Source of the DNA: Delphinapterus leucas | Lineage: Eukaryota > Chordata > Mammalia > Artiodactyla > Monodontidae | DNA length: 64,000 nt | Assembly (NCBI RefSeq): GCF_002288925.2 | Contig: NW_022098022.1 | Coordinates: 2,295,336 to 2,359,335 of the forward strand | Reading direction: 5' to 3' | Part shown: positions 11,722 to 24,443 of the stretch, one piece after another | Numbering within the stretch: the first letter of the stretch is position 1 | How the letters are laid out: every line of letters starts with the position of its first letter | The notes under the pieces: generated by a model | The model's input: only the letters and a program-made list of their open reading frames with translations | Told to the model about the DNA's origin: nothing | Databases searched by the model: none | Position numbers and translations under genes: made by a program

Positions 11722-11740
11722 CAGCCTGAACTAAGACAGT
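11388..11740 (+). mobile_element. Solo LTR of MST type (ERVL-MaLR)
   Basis: The segment follows the MST-family LTR layout: 'tgtagattgaatg' at the left, 'catatattgaaactctaacc', 'ggagccctcatgaatgaggt', 'gtgcccttataagaagagac', 'ccttgatctcaggcttccag', and a right end of 'gcagcctgaactaagacag'. No internal retroviral sequence flanks it, so it is a solo LTR. A TA dinucleotide run (11687-11720) has expanded just before the right end. Confidence 0.85.
11687..11720 (+). repeat. (TA)n microsatellite inside LTR
   Basis: About 17 TA units lie within the 3' part of the MST-type LTR. The length is likely to vary between individuals. Confidence 0.95.
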
Positions 11741-12045
11741 GTTTTTTCCCCATCACCTTTACCTCATGCATAAATGATAGAAATGTCCAAAGCTTTTGCC
11801 TTCCATATCCTCATTTTTTTTCCTCTTCCTGCTTTCTTCTCCCTACTGCTCATCTAGCACCTTCAGAATTTCAACTCTAGTCCCTATGCATTTAACTGCA
11901 GAATATATACCTACAGTTCTATTTCCCTCCCAAGCACCAGTCTTGAACTTCGACTTCTAGTGAGGTATCTATGTAAATGTCCTATGAGCAGTTTAACTCC
12001 TTGGCCTCATGCTGCCTTTGTTATCATTTGTTCATCAATTTCATA
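11741..12045. other. Unannotated pyrimidine-rich non-coding DNA
   Basis: C/T-rich sequence with no recognised feature. It might be a very old LINE fragment, but I cannot support that. Confidence 0.5.
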
Positions 12046-12190
12046 AGTGATCTTGCTATGATGCCGACACTTTGCTCACCATTCAGGATACAAGGACGAG
12101 TAGGACAGAGCCATGGTCCTTGTGCTACTCACAATGGAGAAACATGTAAATAGATACATATAATAGAAAATGACCGTTAGTGCAATAGAC
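12046..12190 (-). mobile_element. L2 LINE 3'-end fragment
   Basis: The order 'gatacaaggacgagtaggac', 'catggtccttgtgctactca' and 'acatgtaaatagatacatat' corresponds to the reverse complement of the L2 3' end ('gatacaaagatgaataagacatggtccctgcc...'). It is diverged, so the boundaries are approximate. Confidence 0.6.
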
Positions 12191-12806
12191 CAAAGATCTG
12201 TAAGGACACACAGCAGTTTTTTCTTCTAATTTGCTCATTTCTTCTAATTGTATCACATTTACCCGCCCTCTAAACTCAAAATCTCAGATTTATCCTTTAT
12301 TCCTCCGGCTGATCATTACTCTTGCATCTGTATCTGCTTTGTAAAAGCCTCTTGCTTTATATTCCTTTCCCTCTGGAGTGCATCTCCTCCTGTAATACTC
12401 TAATAATCTCAATTCCTTCTGCCTCTGGTTTCCTTAACATGCATTAAGGACTCTCTACAATTTGGTAGCAACACATTTTCTGTTCCTTTTTAACACATTC
12501 CAACCCTCACAATTAAATTGGGCAACATACATTTCCAAAACAAGTCTTTTGGCTAACAGTGTCTTTCCTCCTCACGAATTACTCTTATCACTGGCTCAGA
12601 AAATTAAATCCTGATATGTTATCAAGGTTTAGGTCAAATCCCAACTGCCTGATAATATTTGCTAATCCTTCTACCTAAACATCACTTTCTTTTCTAAATT
12701 CTCAGGGACCTTTGTTTGCACAATGTTCAAACTTAGAATACTCTGTCACGTGCTGCAGTTTCATGCACATACATGCACATAGTTTTTCTCCTTATTAGAT
12801 GGGGGA
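12191..12806. other. Unannotated non-coding DNA
   Basis: No confident feature. Parts around 12560-12720 have the pyrimidine-rich look of old L2 sequence, but I cannot assign them. Confidence 0.5.
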
Positions 12807-12807
12807 G

Positions 12808-13010
12808 ATAGCCTACTGGAAAGAGCAAAGTTTTAGAATAAGATAGATCTGCCATTTACAAACGAATAGCTTGTTCGAGTTACTTAACCTCTGAGTCTTC
12901 ATTTTCTCATCCATAAACTTAAATGTGATAAATAATGTAAAGTACCTTGCAGGGTACATGGAATATTGCAGGTACTCAATAAAGGCTAGCTATAATAATA
13001 AGGAATACTG
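12808..13010 (+). mobile_element. MIR SINE
   Basis: Forward MIR blocks: 'gagcaaagttttagaataag', 'gagttacttaacctctgagt', 'tcattttctcatccataaac' and 'gcaggtactcaataaaggct'. These cover most of the family length. Confidence 0.85.
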
Positions 13011-14685
13011 TAAGTAGAAACTTATGGTAGAAAGGAACTATGCTCTTCTATTCCATTATTTTTGATAGGATCTAACAAAGCCCTTTGCCTGTACTTGACC
13101 CTCAAGAAATGCATTTTCTAAGGATGGATATATAGATGTTATACTTCCTCACAATATAATTTTCTTTCTTAGAACGTATCAGTGCTGCTTCAGAACTAAG
13201 ATTACATTCCTCACAAGAAAGTCTCTGTACATTTCAACTATAAAACAAAAGTTTAGCACACACGTGCTTCATCATGTATGGTTTCATTCACGTTTTTAAA
13301 GTAATTTTGGAAATATTTGTACAATTTAAAATGTGTACAAGGTTTACTTTCTAAATGAAGCATATGAATATAACACACATTTGTATTTTTTGTACAATGT
13401 TGAGGCTATCACCTTGAAATGGTCAAGCTCTATCACCAAATGTTCTATCAATATACTAAATATTTTATATAGTTAAGAATATACTTTGACGTAACCACTC
13501 AAACGTGGAGGTGGCTATTTTCTCCTATGCTCTGCAAATATATAATGATGTTTCATATTGCATTTTAAAATATTTTGGCAGGAGGAATATCTTCCTATGT
13601 CCCTCTGCAGTTAAGATATACTTTTTCAAAAAAGGCAAAATCATAACTCTTATATGACTTTCAAAGGAAAAATTGTAAAATTTCTATTCAACTTGATTAT
13701 TGATGGAACAATAAGATGGTAAAATTGGCCCAAAGAGCATTTGAGAAACTAGGGATTTTATCCCTAGGCAGTATTAGGATAACATTTCTGGGTTGGATAT
13801 GAAACTTGTTGATGTCCAGCAGGGCCATGAACTGGAATCTCTGGGGTTCATTTGATAGAAATATCCACATCTCTACTAGACGAAAATCTGTAAGCTAACT
13901 TCTACAGAGCTGTAAAGCAGGTCTTACCAAAAAAGAGTCAAGCCCAGCACTGCTCAGAAAGAATACTAAGGGATATCTCTTCCCTTTGTCTAAATTTCAG
14001 ATAATATTTCTGACATAGATATTTTTGACAATGAAGTAATATCTACTAAGATACATTGGCATGTATTGGCAACACTGGAAATATTTATTCCTTTCACTAG
14101 GATCCTCTGTATCTTCATCTGTTGTGTTTACTTTAATGAACTGAAGGCAATGTTCCCACAACAAACTCCCCTAAAATGCTCATTGGAGAAATTCTAGAAC
14201 GTCTATAAAGAATGAAAAATGTCTGAAGAGCTGAGAAAGAAGAGAACACAATCAAATATACTCGTGGAAGTGAATTCACATGAATCAAATGAAAACATTT
14301 CTACACATAACCCATTGCCACCTAATAATCCTTATTTCCTGGCAGTTCTAACAATTCATCTAAATCAATTAATCGATCACCTATATATTTATAATTACTA
14401 ATAACCACAGATTTTTACCTTATAGGAAAAACAGTATACACATCAACAGCACTACATTTTATTATAAAATGTGAACTAGAATAGCACAAATAGAAAAAGT
14501 TTTCAAAGTAGTAACAAGCCTATTCTTATACCTATTCATTAAGGTACAGTGCAAAGAACTGCATTATTCTATTTATAAACACATTATTGTGTATTTTTGT
14601 ATTTCCAACAGTACCTGTCTTGAATAATATTTTACTATATCCACTCAGACATGTAACAGGCGTTTTGAATATAACCCGTCTAAAT
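13011..14685. other. Unannotated AT-rich non-coding DNA
   Basis: About 1.7 kb with no recognised gene or repeat. The small open frame at 14219-14401 is not similar to any protein I know. Confidence 0.55.
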
Positions 14686-14689
14686 CATT

Positions 14690-15530
14690 CCTGACCTCAC
14701 GATTCTTTTGTTTTCACTGTTTTCTCTGTCTCAGTAAGAGGCACCCCCATCTACGCAGTTGCTAAAACCAAATACATAGGCATCATCCTCCAGTGTTTTC
14801 GTTTTCCACCCTCAACACTGAATCCATCAGAAAGCATTCTGATTTCCTCACCTCTCCCAACCACTGCCCTGGTTATCACTGGCTATCATGAGCTCTTCCC
14901 TGCATTAAAGAAATACATCATCCCTTACGTCACTGCTTCGGAACCTATGTCTGCAACCAGTATCCTTATTCAACAGGCAGCAGCAAGAACTACTTTTTTA
15001 AAGCCCTATTAGCTCACTCCCATGCTTTGTACCTTCTAATGACTTCCCATCCCAATAAGAGAAAAAAAAAAAAAATTAAAAACCTTACCATGACCTAGGA
15101 AGTTCTACATGATCTGATCTGTGTAGTTTCCTGACCCCACCTTGTACCCCCTGGTCAACAGGTCTTGCAGTTTCTCAAAAATGCTAATCTCCTTCTTTCT
15201 GAGTTGTTTTGTATTTTTTTCCCCCAGATTTTTCCATAGATAGGTCTTTCACATTATTCATATCACTTCTCAGAGAGGTCTCTGATTGCCCTGTCCAAAA
15301 TGTATCCCCAACGTTTTCTATACCTTTAACCTACTTTACTTTCCCTCGTGTCACTATCCACTCAGTAAGTTTTATTGTTTACTTTTAGGTTTACTTATTT
15401 ATTGTCTGTTTTTCCCACTACAACGAAAGTTTCACAAAAAAAGGGCTTTTTAAAAAAAATATTCCCAGTGCCTAAGACAATGCTTGGCACCTGGCAGGTA
15501 CTGACTAAATATATGTTGAATTGATAAATT
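14690..15530 (+). mobile_element. L2 LINE 3' region
   Basis: Recognisable L2 blocks in order: 'catctacgcagttgctaaaa', 'ctgaatccatcagaaagcat', 'taatgacttcccatcccaat', 'ctctgattgccctgtccaaa', 'attgtctgtttttcccacta', and the typical end 'aatgcttggcacctggcagg' followed by 'taaatatatgttgaattgat'. This is one colinear L2 copy of about 0.8 kb. An A-run at 15061-15075 has grown inside it. Confidence 0.85.
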
Positions 15531-16380
15531 TAAAAGCAAATGGCTAAGAGGATGACCTAGAAAATATTAACTTAAAAATTAATTTAAAACATTTTCACTG
15601 ATATATATGATTAAAAAATGCTGAAATACAAACTTTCTGTATAATTTTATACAGAAATAAAGCTCCTGTATAATTCAGCTTTATTTCTGATATTTACATG
15701 AAATAACTGTCAATAGACATGTTTATCCTATTAATACTGAAGAAACCAATAGTCACAACTGAGCCATCATACTTTCTGTACAATGTTAATGATAAAGCAA
15801 ATAATTTAATAAGATTTAAGAAATACACGTTATATTCAAATTCATTTGTCTCTATGTCATTTGTTAAAATGTTGACTTTTCCTCTCTAGTTCTCTATAAA
15901 CATACGCTTCTAATGTTAATAAAATTCTGGTAAAGATGCAGTTCTAAAATTTATGTACCTCTTTAATTTTACATATTCTGACATTAGGCAGAAACTCTTA
16001 AGGTCCTATATTTCAAAGCTGACTCCCAAAAATAACCAAATAGAAAATTTTAACACATATTTCAACTTTTGTAATGAGAGCTATTTTAAAGAGTCACAAT
16101 ATTTGTTCTAGAAGTTAGCAGAAAAAAAAAACAACAGAATCCTAATATTATAATTTGACAAATGGAACAAATAATTATTCTAATGTTAAATAATCATACC
16201 TTACAATAATTAACACTATGCCTCATTTCGTTTTTATTAATATGGATCCACATTGTATTGTTACTCCCGACTGAAAGACTACATAGAAATTAAACATTCT
16301 ATTAAGGATTTTGAGAAGTGTGATCAAAAACAAGTAAGCTTTCATTAGAACACCATGCCATACCAACAACTTCTCCTTTC
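15531..16380. other. AT-rich non-coding DNA with nested inverted repeats
   Basis: No repeat family or gene is recognised. A compact pair of overlapping hairpins lies at 15634-15689 and is described separately. Confidence 0.55.
15634..15689. repeat. Two overlapping inverted repeats sharing an arm
   Basis: The first hairpin has 11-bp arms 'tttctgtataa' at 15634-15644 and its reverse complement at 15647-15657. The second has 13-bp arms 'cagaaataaagct' at 15652-15664 and 'agctttatttctg' at 15677-15689. The motif 'ctgtataatt' also occurs as a direct repeat at 15637-15646 and 15666-15675. All arms match perfectly. Confidence 0.9.
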
Positions 16381-16880
16381 TGATGGACTCATTTGACCAG
16401 AAGAATAGCCATAGACCTGGCTATGAGAAAAAGCTGAGCCAGAACGGGTTTATTCCAGGATTCCCCGTGGGTAGGAGGGGCTTGAGTCCTTGGGTGGGTG
16501 AGACTACAGCTCTGACTCATCATCTTTTATGACAGAACGTCTCACTTGCCACTTTTAACCTGATAGCCAAACCCTAACTCACTTAATCTCCAAGGTTAAC
16601 AGAAATGACAGGCAAACCTGAGAGTCTGAAGATCACGGTCCTCACCCATTTCTTGGCTTCGTCTAAATCCTGTATCTTGACAGCTAATGCGACCTCCTTA
16701 CCTTAGTTTCCTGTAAGGAAGTCATGCCTTAACTTGAGTTACCTTCTAATTATACATTCCTTCTCCAATTTCTGGAACGTGGCGTTTTAACTTTTTTAAT
16801 GTTGTCCAGTGTTTCTTATATAAAGTCTCATGCAATAAAGATCTTTAAAACCTATTTTGGTGCAGGGAGTCCTCTAACCA
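16381..16880. other. Unidentified segment, possibly an old LTR or repeat
   Basis: This stretch is less AT-rich than its neighbours and ends with 'atgcaataaagatctttaaa', a polyadenylation-signal-like sequence. I cannot match it to a family, so it is recorded as unidentified. Confidence 0.3.
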
Positions 16881-17330
16881 AAGAACTGACATATATCCCT
16901 TCAAATAACTGATAAATAATCATGGAGTCCATTTTGTTTCAGACGCCAGGAATGTCAGCTCTAAATAAAAAATAAAATATACATCTTTAGCCTCTATTTG
17001 TTGTTATGTTTGAAATCTCCTCCTTTGACATGAGTTGAGGCCCTCTGTTTCCATTTTAATATTTTCTGCATAATTTAATTCAATCTATTTTCAGTTGCCT
17101 CCAGTAATTTACTGTGGAGGCACAAAGGCTGTTAAAGTCAACAGATTTAGGCAAAATGTAACACCTAGTAATAGTGAGGGGATCAAATGAGATAGTATGA
17201 ACTGCCTTCCAAACTATGAATCTTACCTAGAAGCCTTAATTTCTTATAATGGATAGTTTTGGTTAATTACTTATCTATTTTATTCAGGTGTTATACTTTG
17301 TGTGGTTTAATTTTCTTTTCATCTTCATTA
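16881..17330. other. Unannotated AT-rich non-coding DNA
   Basis: Nothing is recognised here. Confidence 0.5.
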
Positions 17331-17334
17331 TTAA

Positions 17335-17492
17335 AAACAGTTAGATGATCAATTCCATTTTACAAATGAGGAAACAGAGATTCATGGTGGACCACCCAAC
17401 TTGCTAAAGGTCGTGAAATTGGTAAGTGAGCCAGAAACTGAACGTAAATCTGTCTAACTTCACCCCTGTATTCCATCCACTGCACTTCCTCC
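17335..17492 (-). mobile_element. MIR SINE fragment
   Basis: Reverse-complement MIR core 'cattttacaaatgaggaaac' is followed by 'tgctaaaggtcgtgaaattg' and 'gtaagtgagccagaaactga', ending near 'ccatccactgcacttcc'. Confidence 0.8.
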
Positions 17493-17769
17493 CAGTGCTT
17501 CTAGAAAAAGAGACTGCTCAATATGGGGTAATATGTTTCAAAGGTAAAAAGCCCCATTATTTACTAATTCTGCTGAGTGTGGCTGGTATAGAATAGTTGG
17601 CACCACGGATAGATTTCATCTCTAACTTTCCTAAGGTAGACATGGATGTTACAGTTATTTTCTATTTGACTTGGTACCTCATATACTGTTTGAAAGTTTA
17701 ATACTTTAATCATTGGGAAGATGTGCTGCTCTCTCGACATTTCTACAAGTAACAGCCAATTCTTGGCGA

Positions 17770-18600
17770 AATAGTTAATGAATGCCTAGGATCTGCAGGT
17801 ACTGACCTAGGACCTTTGGGATGCATTAGAAAACACCCTAATGTGGCTCACAGAGTAGCTGGGAGAGATGAACAAAATTTAATAAACAATAAATAATAAG
17901 TTATATAACAAGTCAGTAGTAAGTGTTATGACAAATGTAGAACAAGGTACGAAGGATCAGTAATGCAGGGAAAAGAGAAGGAGAGCAAACTGAATTTTAA
18001 ATAGAATTGCTCAGGAAGACTTTGTTGAGAAAGCTGTTTGATCAAGACTGGAAGGAAGTGTGGGGTGAATTATGTGAATATCATAGAGAAGAGTTTGGTG
18101 GGCAGAAAGAAGATCCATAGCAATGGGTTTAAGCCCAGCATGCTTAGAGCAGAATAAATAAGGGGAACTGAGATGGGGGCGGAGTCTGGCAAATTATGAG
18201 GGGTCTCGTCTGCCCTTACAAGGACTCTGTCTTTTACTCTAAGGGAAACGGGAGCCACCAGGAGTGCTTGTGTGCAGGAATGACATGGTTTAATAACACC
18301 AAGGTCGAATCATTTTATAGTGATCAATCTGGCTGCTGTACTGAAAATGGACGTTAGGGGAACAAAGAAATAGGGTACCATGGAGACTAGTCAGGAGGCT
18401 CTTGTGTTATTCCTGGGGAGAGATGACGATGGCTCAGCCTAGGGTAGCACAAGGTGATGAGAAGTGCTGGGATTCTGGTTTTGGCTTTTAAGTTACGGCC
18501 AGCTGGACTCCCTACCAGCTGATGGGAAAAGCTGTAGGGAGTCTAGGTGTGAGGGGGGATCAGAGAAAAGCAGGAGTCCTGATTCAGCTACGTGGTGTCC
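17770..18600 (-). mobile_element. L2 LINE 3' region
   Basis: The plus strand is the reverse complement of L2 3' sequence. Blocks are 'gtctcgtctgcccttacaag', 'caggaatgacatggtttaat', 'gatcaatctggctgctgtac', 'actagtcaggaggctcttgt', 'agagatgacgatggctcagc', 'gatgagaagtgctgggattc' and 'gctgatgggaaaagctgtag'. It is the same family segment as at 14.7-15.5 kb, in the opposite orientation. Confidence 0.85.
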
Positions 18601-20084
18601 CAGACACCTACTAGGCATCGTATCTCACCACTCTCCTGGATTTGTTGAAGTCATTAGTAACAACCGTGGCGCCCTTTCCTTGAACCCAGGTACAGACACA
18701 AAGTCTGTCTCGATAAAAGCTGGCACTAGAAGAGGGAGCCAAACGCCATCACGATGAGTTGCTGGTCAGCTGAAGCATTTACCAAGTGCGTAATACAGGT
18801 GTCCCTTCCACTCTGACAAATACTTAAAATGCATTTATTTTACATATGCATTTCAGGTATAGCTTTATTTAGGGTGCATTATTCAGATCATAGTATGGTC
18901 ACTCCAGAGTTACATTTCCTCTGAAAGTAAAATGCTTTCTTCTTGACTTGGAATCGTTAAGAGCTTGAGATAATCTGCACAGTTTTTAAGCTGTAAATTC
19001 AAAATTATCATAATAGTATTTCTGCATCGCTTGTTTAGCAAAAACAAACTCAAAGGTAACCTATTTTCGTTTCCACTTGTACTTTATGTCACATTTCTGA
19101 TAAACTATAATTCTGGGTCAACATCTTCTTTTAGGAGCATTTGAAGGTCAGTACTAACATGCTTTCTTTCTTTCAAACAGGGAGCTAGTTCACAGAAAGT
19201 ATGCTCACATGATACATCTGTGTTAATAGGGGGAAGAAATTAAGTGAACCGGCAAGCAAGCGATTTGGTAAGTGTGAAAAACGTTCAGAGAGTAGAAAGT
19301 AAGAAAACAAGAATTCGTTAGCTTGTTGTTGTTCCTGCTGTTGCAACAACCATATCTAGGAGAGTTCTGTTTATACCTCTATTTATAAGAAAAAAGAAAG
19401 AAGATACATAATAACAGTTACGCGCCTCTAAGCACCATGACAATGAATGCACTGCGTGTAAATATTAGGATCCAAAAAGATATCGGCAGATGGAGTGATG
19501 GGCAGAAACTAATGAGGATATTTAATCGGGAAATTACATTCATAATTTAAGAACTTTTATTTCTAAGGATATATAATCTTGTGAAAGCATCCCAATATTT
19601 TAAGGATAGGCGAAATCTATTACACTTTAATACAGCAAGGGACAGAGAGCCTGGACACCTAGAATACTGTTCTATATCCTTAGAACACTATGTGGCATTG
19701 GCAAATCACTGCTGGAGCCTTGTTTTCCCCACTCTCATAATGATGGAGGTTTGCCTTGATCTCGAAATCCCTTTTGTCTTACATCCAAAAACTTCTATAA
19801 GCCCAGATACTGACTAACATGATGTCAGTACAATGTAGCCAACCACTTCTCCAGCTTTTAATCACCCTATAATATGTAAGGTAATACAATATATGTACAT
19901 CAAGTAAGTTCATACTGCAGAAAACTGAAAAGTTTTAATGCATCCGATTTCTGGGTCTTAGGAAATTTTCCTACACATTGTCAGAATCTAATTTCATGTG
20001 AAGGCAAACACAAGATTATATTCTTAGAAAACATTGCCTAATATTTACTTAATAACCTTTTTGAAAATCCTACTGTAGAAGAGA
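18601..20084. other. Unannotated non-coding DNA
   Basis: About 1.5 kb without recognised genes or repeats. The open frames at 18464-18757 and 19581-19817 have no recognisable domains. Confidence 0.55.
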
Positions 20085-21116
20085 AATCATGCAATGTCTG
20101 CTCTCAGACCACAACAGAATTAACAGAAAGATAACAGGGAAAATCTAAAAATAAGTAGAGATTAAATAATATGTTTCTAAATAACACACGAGTCAAAGAA
20201 GAAATTGAGAAATTTTTAAGTATTTTGAACTAAATGAAAATGAAAACAACTTATCAAAATTTGTGAGATGCAGTGAAAGTAGTGCTTAGAGGGAAATATA
20301 TAGCATTTAATACATATATTAGAAAAGAAGAAAGATCAAAGTTCAATCATCTACATTTCAACCTTAAGAAACTAGAACAAGAAGAGCAAATTCAATCAAA
20401 GTAAGCAGAAGAAAAGACATAAGAATTATAGTATAAAATCAATGAAATTGAAAACAGGGAATCAATGAAGTCAACTAAAGCAAAATCTGGTTCTTAGAAA
20501 ATAAAAATAAAATTGTTAAGCTTCTACCCACGCTAATTAAGAAGAAAAGAGAAAGAACAAAAATTGCTAATGTCAGAAATGAAAGAGGGGACATCACCAC
20601 AGATGCCACGGACATTACAAAGATAATACAGGAATACTATAAACAACTCTATGTCCACAAGTTTGATAACCTAGATGAAATGAACTAATTCCTTCAAAGA
20701 CACCACCTGCCAGAACTCAGAAGAAATAAACAACCTGAATAGGCCTATATTTAAAGAAACTGAATCAATAATTAATCCTTCCAAAGGAGAATACACCAGG
20801 TTGAGATGGGCTCATTAGTGAATTCTACCAAACACTTGAGGAAATTACACAAATTCTCGACAATATCTTTCTGAGGACAGGAGCAGAGGGAAGACTTCCT
20901 AACTCACTCTATACGGCCAGCATTTCCCTGATACCGAAACCAGACAAAGCTATAACAAGAAAAGAAAACTATAGGCAAATACCTCTCATGAACATGGGAT
21001 TTATCCCAGGTATGCAAGGATGGTTCAATATTTGAAAATCAATATAATCCATCACATCTCATGATCACATAAATAGATGCAAAGAACACATTTTTGACCA
21101 AATCCAATACCCATTT

Positions 21117-21308
21117 ATGATAAAAATTCTCAATAAACTAGGAATAGAGGGGAACTTTCTCAAATTGATAAAAGCTATCTACAAAACACCTACAGCTAAC
21201 ATCATACTTAATGGTGAGAAACTGGAACCTTTCCCACTAAGATCAGGAACAAGGCGGGGATGTCCCCTCTCAACACTTTTTCAACATGGTACTGGAAGAC
21301 CCTGTTAA
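21117..21308 (+). pseudogene. LINE-1 reverse transcriptase domain fragment
   Basis: A 63-codon open piece encodes '[20 protein letters not shown]' and '[20 protein letters not shown]', the L1 RT fingers/palm segment whose family form is 'RQGCPLSPLLFNIVLE'. A frameshift follows. The active-site motif expected about 30 codons later (family 'FADD') appears near 21374-21398 as 'LTYDMIIYV', so the paired aspartates are lost. Confidence 0.9.
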
Positions 21309-21534
21309 TGCAATAAGGCAGAGGAAGGAAATAAAAGGTATACAGATTGGGAAGGAAGACATACAACTGTCACTGTTGACATATGACATGATCATCTATG
21401 TAGAAAATATGAAAGAAAATTGACAAAATACCTCCTGGAATCAATAAATAATTATAGCAAGATTGTAGGATACAATCTTGAATAAGTGGAATTTGAAATT
21501 TAAAACAGAGTAATTTACATTAGCACTCCCCAAA

Positions 21535-21873
21535 ATGAAATACTTAGGCATAAATCTAACAAAATATGTACAGGATCTATATGAGAAAAACTACAAAACT
21601 CCAATGAATAAAATGAAAGAATTAAATAAATGGAGAGAGATTCTATGTGCTTGGGTAGAAAGACTCAATATTGTCAAGATGTCTGTTCTCCCCAGTTTGA
21701 TCTATAGATTCAATGCAATCCCAAGCAACATCCCAGAAAGTTATTTCATAGCTATTGACAAACAAATTCTAAATTTTATACACAGGGGCAAAAGACCTAG
21801 AAAAGCCAACAGGATAATGAAGGAGAAGAGCAAATCGGAGATCCGATGCTCCCGACTGCAAGACTCATTATAA
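21535..21873 (+). pseudogene. LINE-1 ORF2 thumb/post-RT fragment
   Basis: A 112-codon open piece reads 'MKYLGINLTKYVQDLYEKNY', then 'WVERLNIVKMSVLPSLIYRF', then 'FIAIDKQILNFIHRGKRPRK'. These match the ORF2 region just after the RT domain. It continues the same broken ORF2 in a new frame and is not a host gene. Confidence 0.9.
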
Positions 21874-23312
21874 AACTACAGTAATCAGGACAGTGTGGTA
21901 TTGGTGAAAGAACAGACAAACTGATCAGAATAGAGGGTCTAGAAATAGACACACCCATAAATACAGTCGATTGCTCTTTGAAAAGGAGGAAAGGATGCAA
22001 TGGAGCAAAGACAGTCTTTTCAGCAAATGGTGCTGGAACAGCTGGACATCACATGCAGGAAAATGAACCTAAGCACAGTCCTTACACCATTCAAAAAATG
22101 AAAATAGATCAGAGATCTAAATGTAAAATGCAAAACCATAAAACTCCTAGAAGATAATACAGGAAAAAACCTAGAGGACCTTAGGTATGGTCATCTTTTA
22201 GATACACACCAAAGTCACAATTCATACAATAATTGGTGAGCTGAACTTCATTAAAATAAAAAATATATACATGTATCTGTTCTGTGAAAGACAGTGTCAA
22301 GTGAATGAGACGGTAAGCCACACATGGGGAAAATATTTTCGAAAAACACATCTGATAAAGTACTATTATCCAAAAAATACAAATAACTCCTAAAAACTCA
22401 ACAAGAAGACAATCCACCATTTTTTTAAAAAAATGGGCTAAAATTCTTTACAGATACCTGGTGAAAGAAGATGTGCAGATGGCAAATATGCATATGAAAA
22501 GATGTTCCACATCATATGTCACTGGAGAAATGAAAATTAAAGTAATAATGAGATATCACTACACTGTTATTAGAAGGGCCAAAATCTGAAACACTGACAA
22601 CACCAAATACTGGTCAGAATGTGGAGCAAAAAGAACTCTCATTCATTACTGGTGGGGATGCAAGATGGTCCAGCCACTGTGGGAGGCAGTCTGGTGCTTT
22701 CTAACAAAAGTAGACATACTTTTACCATACAGTCTAGCCTTTTCACTCCTTGGTATTTACCCAAACGAACTGAAAACTTACGTCAATACAAAAACCTTCA
22801 TACAGATGTTTATAACAGTTTTATTCATAACTGAAAAAACTCAGCAGTGCCTAAGATATTCTTCAGTGGGTGAATGTGTAAATAGGCCCTGTAGTGGTCC
22901 AGATGACGGAATATTACTCATCACTAAAAGAAAATGAGCTACTAAGCCTTGAAAAGACACGGAGGAAACTTAAAAGTATAGTACTAAACGAAAGAAGTCA
23001 ATCAGAGAAGGCTGTATACTCTGTGATTCCAACCGTATGACATTATGGAAAGAGCCCAACTATGGAGACAATAAACAGATCAGTGGTTGCCAGGGGTAGG
23101 GGGTGAGGGAAAAATGGACAGGCAGAGCATAGAGGGTTTCTAGGGCTGTAAAAATACTCTGATAAAAACTGTACCATTCTGGTGAGCGATGTTGATAATG
23201 GGGGAGGGCCACGCATGTGTCGGGGCAGGGGCTATAGGGGAAATCTCTGTACCTTCCTCTCAATTTTGTGGTAAACACAGAAATGCTCTAAAATATAGTC
23301 TTTTTAAAAAAT

Positions 23313-24442
23313 CATACTACATTAAAAATAAATTTCAAGATACATTTTTATTAAAAATTGAAAATTTCTTTAAGGATAATTATTTCATAAGATTTCTTTT
23401 TCCTTCAAAGTCAATGGCTCTCATCAGGTTTCATTAAAAAAAAAATCACAGATTGTTATAAGATGTACCTCTCTTTCGATTCTCTATTTTCTGTACTACA
23501 CCTCACATTGTCTTTAGTCAGAATAGAAGTCATGCCTGTGTAGTCATCAAAAATTTCTTCAGAGAAGGCTTAAAATCAAGCTTTAGACAGCTCCCCCCTG
23601 CAGTTATTTTTAACAGTAAAGGAAACAAAAATTCTGTCTGAGTAAATGCTACAGCTCAATGGGCCAATTACTGGACATTAGCTGTAAAATTCTTCTGGGT
23701 ATGTGAAGAGCATCGTTCTTTAGAACCCAGGAAGATTTTATCAGCTTTCTGTTGACAGTGCAAATCCAGAACTAGTGATAGTAAGCAAAAGAATCAATTA
23801 GTAGTAGCCTTTGGCCTTCTGACATTCTTAAGAACCCCACCAGCACCCTGCACACAAACTGCCGAACTAAACTGTGATCTGCAGAAACTTCTCATGAAGG
23901 AGAAAATAGACGGTTTCTGTTGTGATCCTATGTCAGATTTATCATCAATGTGCTAGACAATGTCAACTCTTTTGACAGCTGATCCAGTAGGCAGATCTAA
24001 AGAGCATACGTGACAAGGTCTTCATAGCACTTCAATATTTCCCTTACTGCATTAGAGAGTAAACGTGAGACTATGTCTTCATACGCTTTTGGATGAACCT
24101 AGAATGGTTGAGTCACTGGGGCTTGAGAAATCTAAACCTACACTGTCCTACATACAATGGCAAAGTTGACTTATTCAAGATCAATTTTGAGCCCAAATGG
24201 TATGCTAGGGTTAAAAAAAAAAAAAAAAAAAAAAAAGGCTAGGAACGGAAATGACTTAATGAAGCATAATTTTTCCCTATTTTGTATGTGCCGCTTCGGC
24301 CAGGAAAAGTCTGTCTGGAAGGACTTCATTGGGCCACAGGCAATGGAAAGGAGATATACATTTGTAGAGCAATAGTGGGGACCTAACTAGGGCTGATGGC
24401 AAAGTTCTCAGAAACCCTGCAGCTTTAGGAGTTTATAAGATA
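23313..24442. other. Unannotated non-coding DNA with a long A-run
   Basis: An A homopolymer of about 25 lies at 24212-24236. It has no recognisable SINE body on its left. Nothing else is recognised. Confidence 0.55.
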
Positions 24443-24443
24443 A

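Larger units (their letters stand above)
20085..23312 (+). mobile_element. Long LINE-1 relic: ORF2 (RT to C-terminus) plus 3' UTR
   Basis: About 3.2 kb colinear with L1. It starts late in the endonuclease region ('ctgctctcagaccacaacag'), then has ORF2 linker ('gtagtgcttagagggaaata'), RT region, C-terminal region ('gcaaatggtgctggaacagc', 'ttcattactggtggggatgc') and an old L1M-type 3' UTR ending 'gggaaatctctgtaccttcc' ... 'atgctctaaaatatagtctt'. ORF2 is broken by many stops and frameshifts. It is 5'-truncated, lacks ORF1, and is inactive. Confidence 0.93.

Noticed and set aside
21117..21873. Functional reverse transcriptase or domesticated gene
   Set aside because: The frames are consecutive broken pieces of one L1 ORF2 with the active-site aspartates lost and several frameshifts between them.
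24212..24236. Tail of a SINE or processed pseudogene
   Set aside because: The A-run has no recognisable SINE body or gene-like sequence on its left and no matched flanking duplication was found, so only the homopolymer is recorded.
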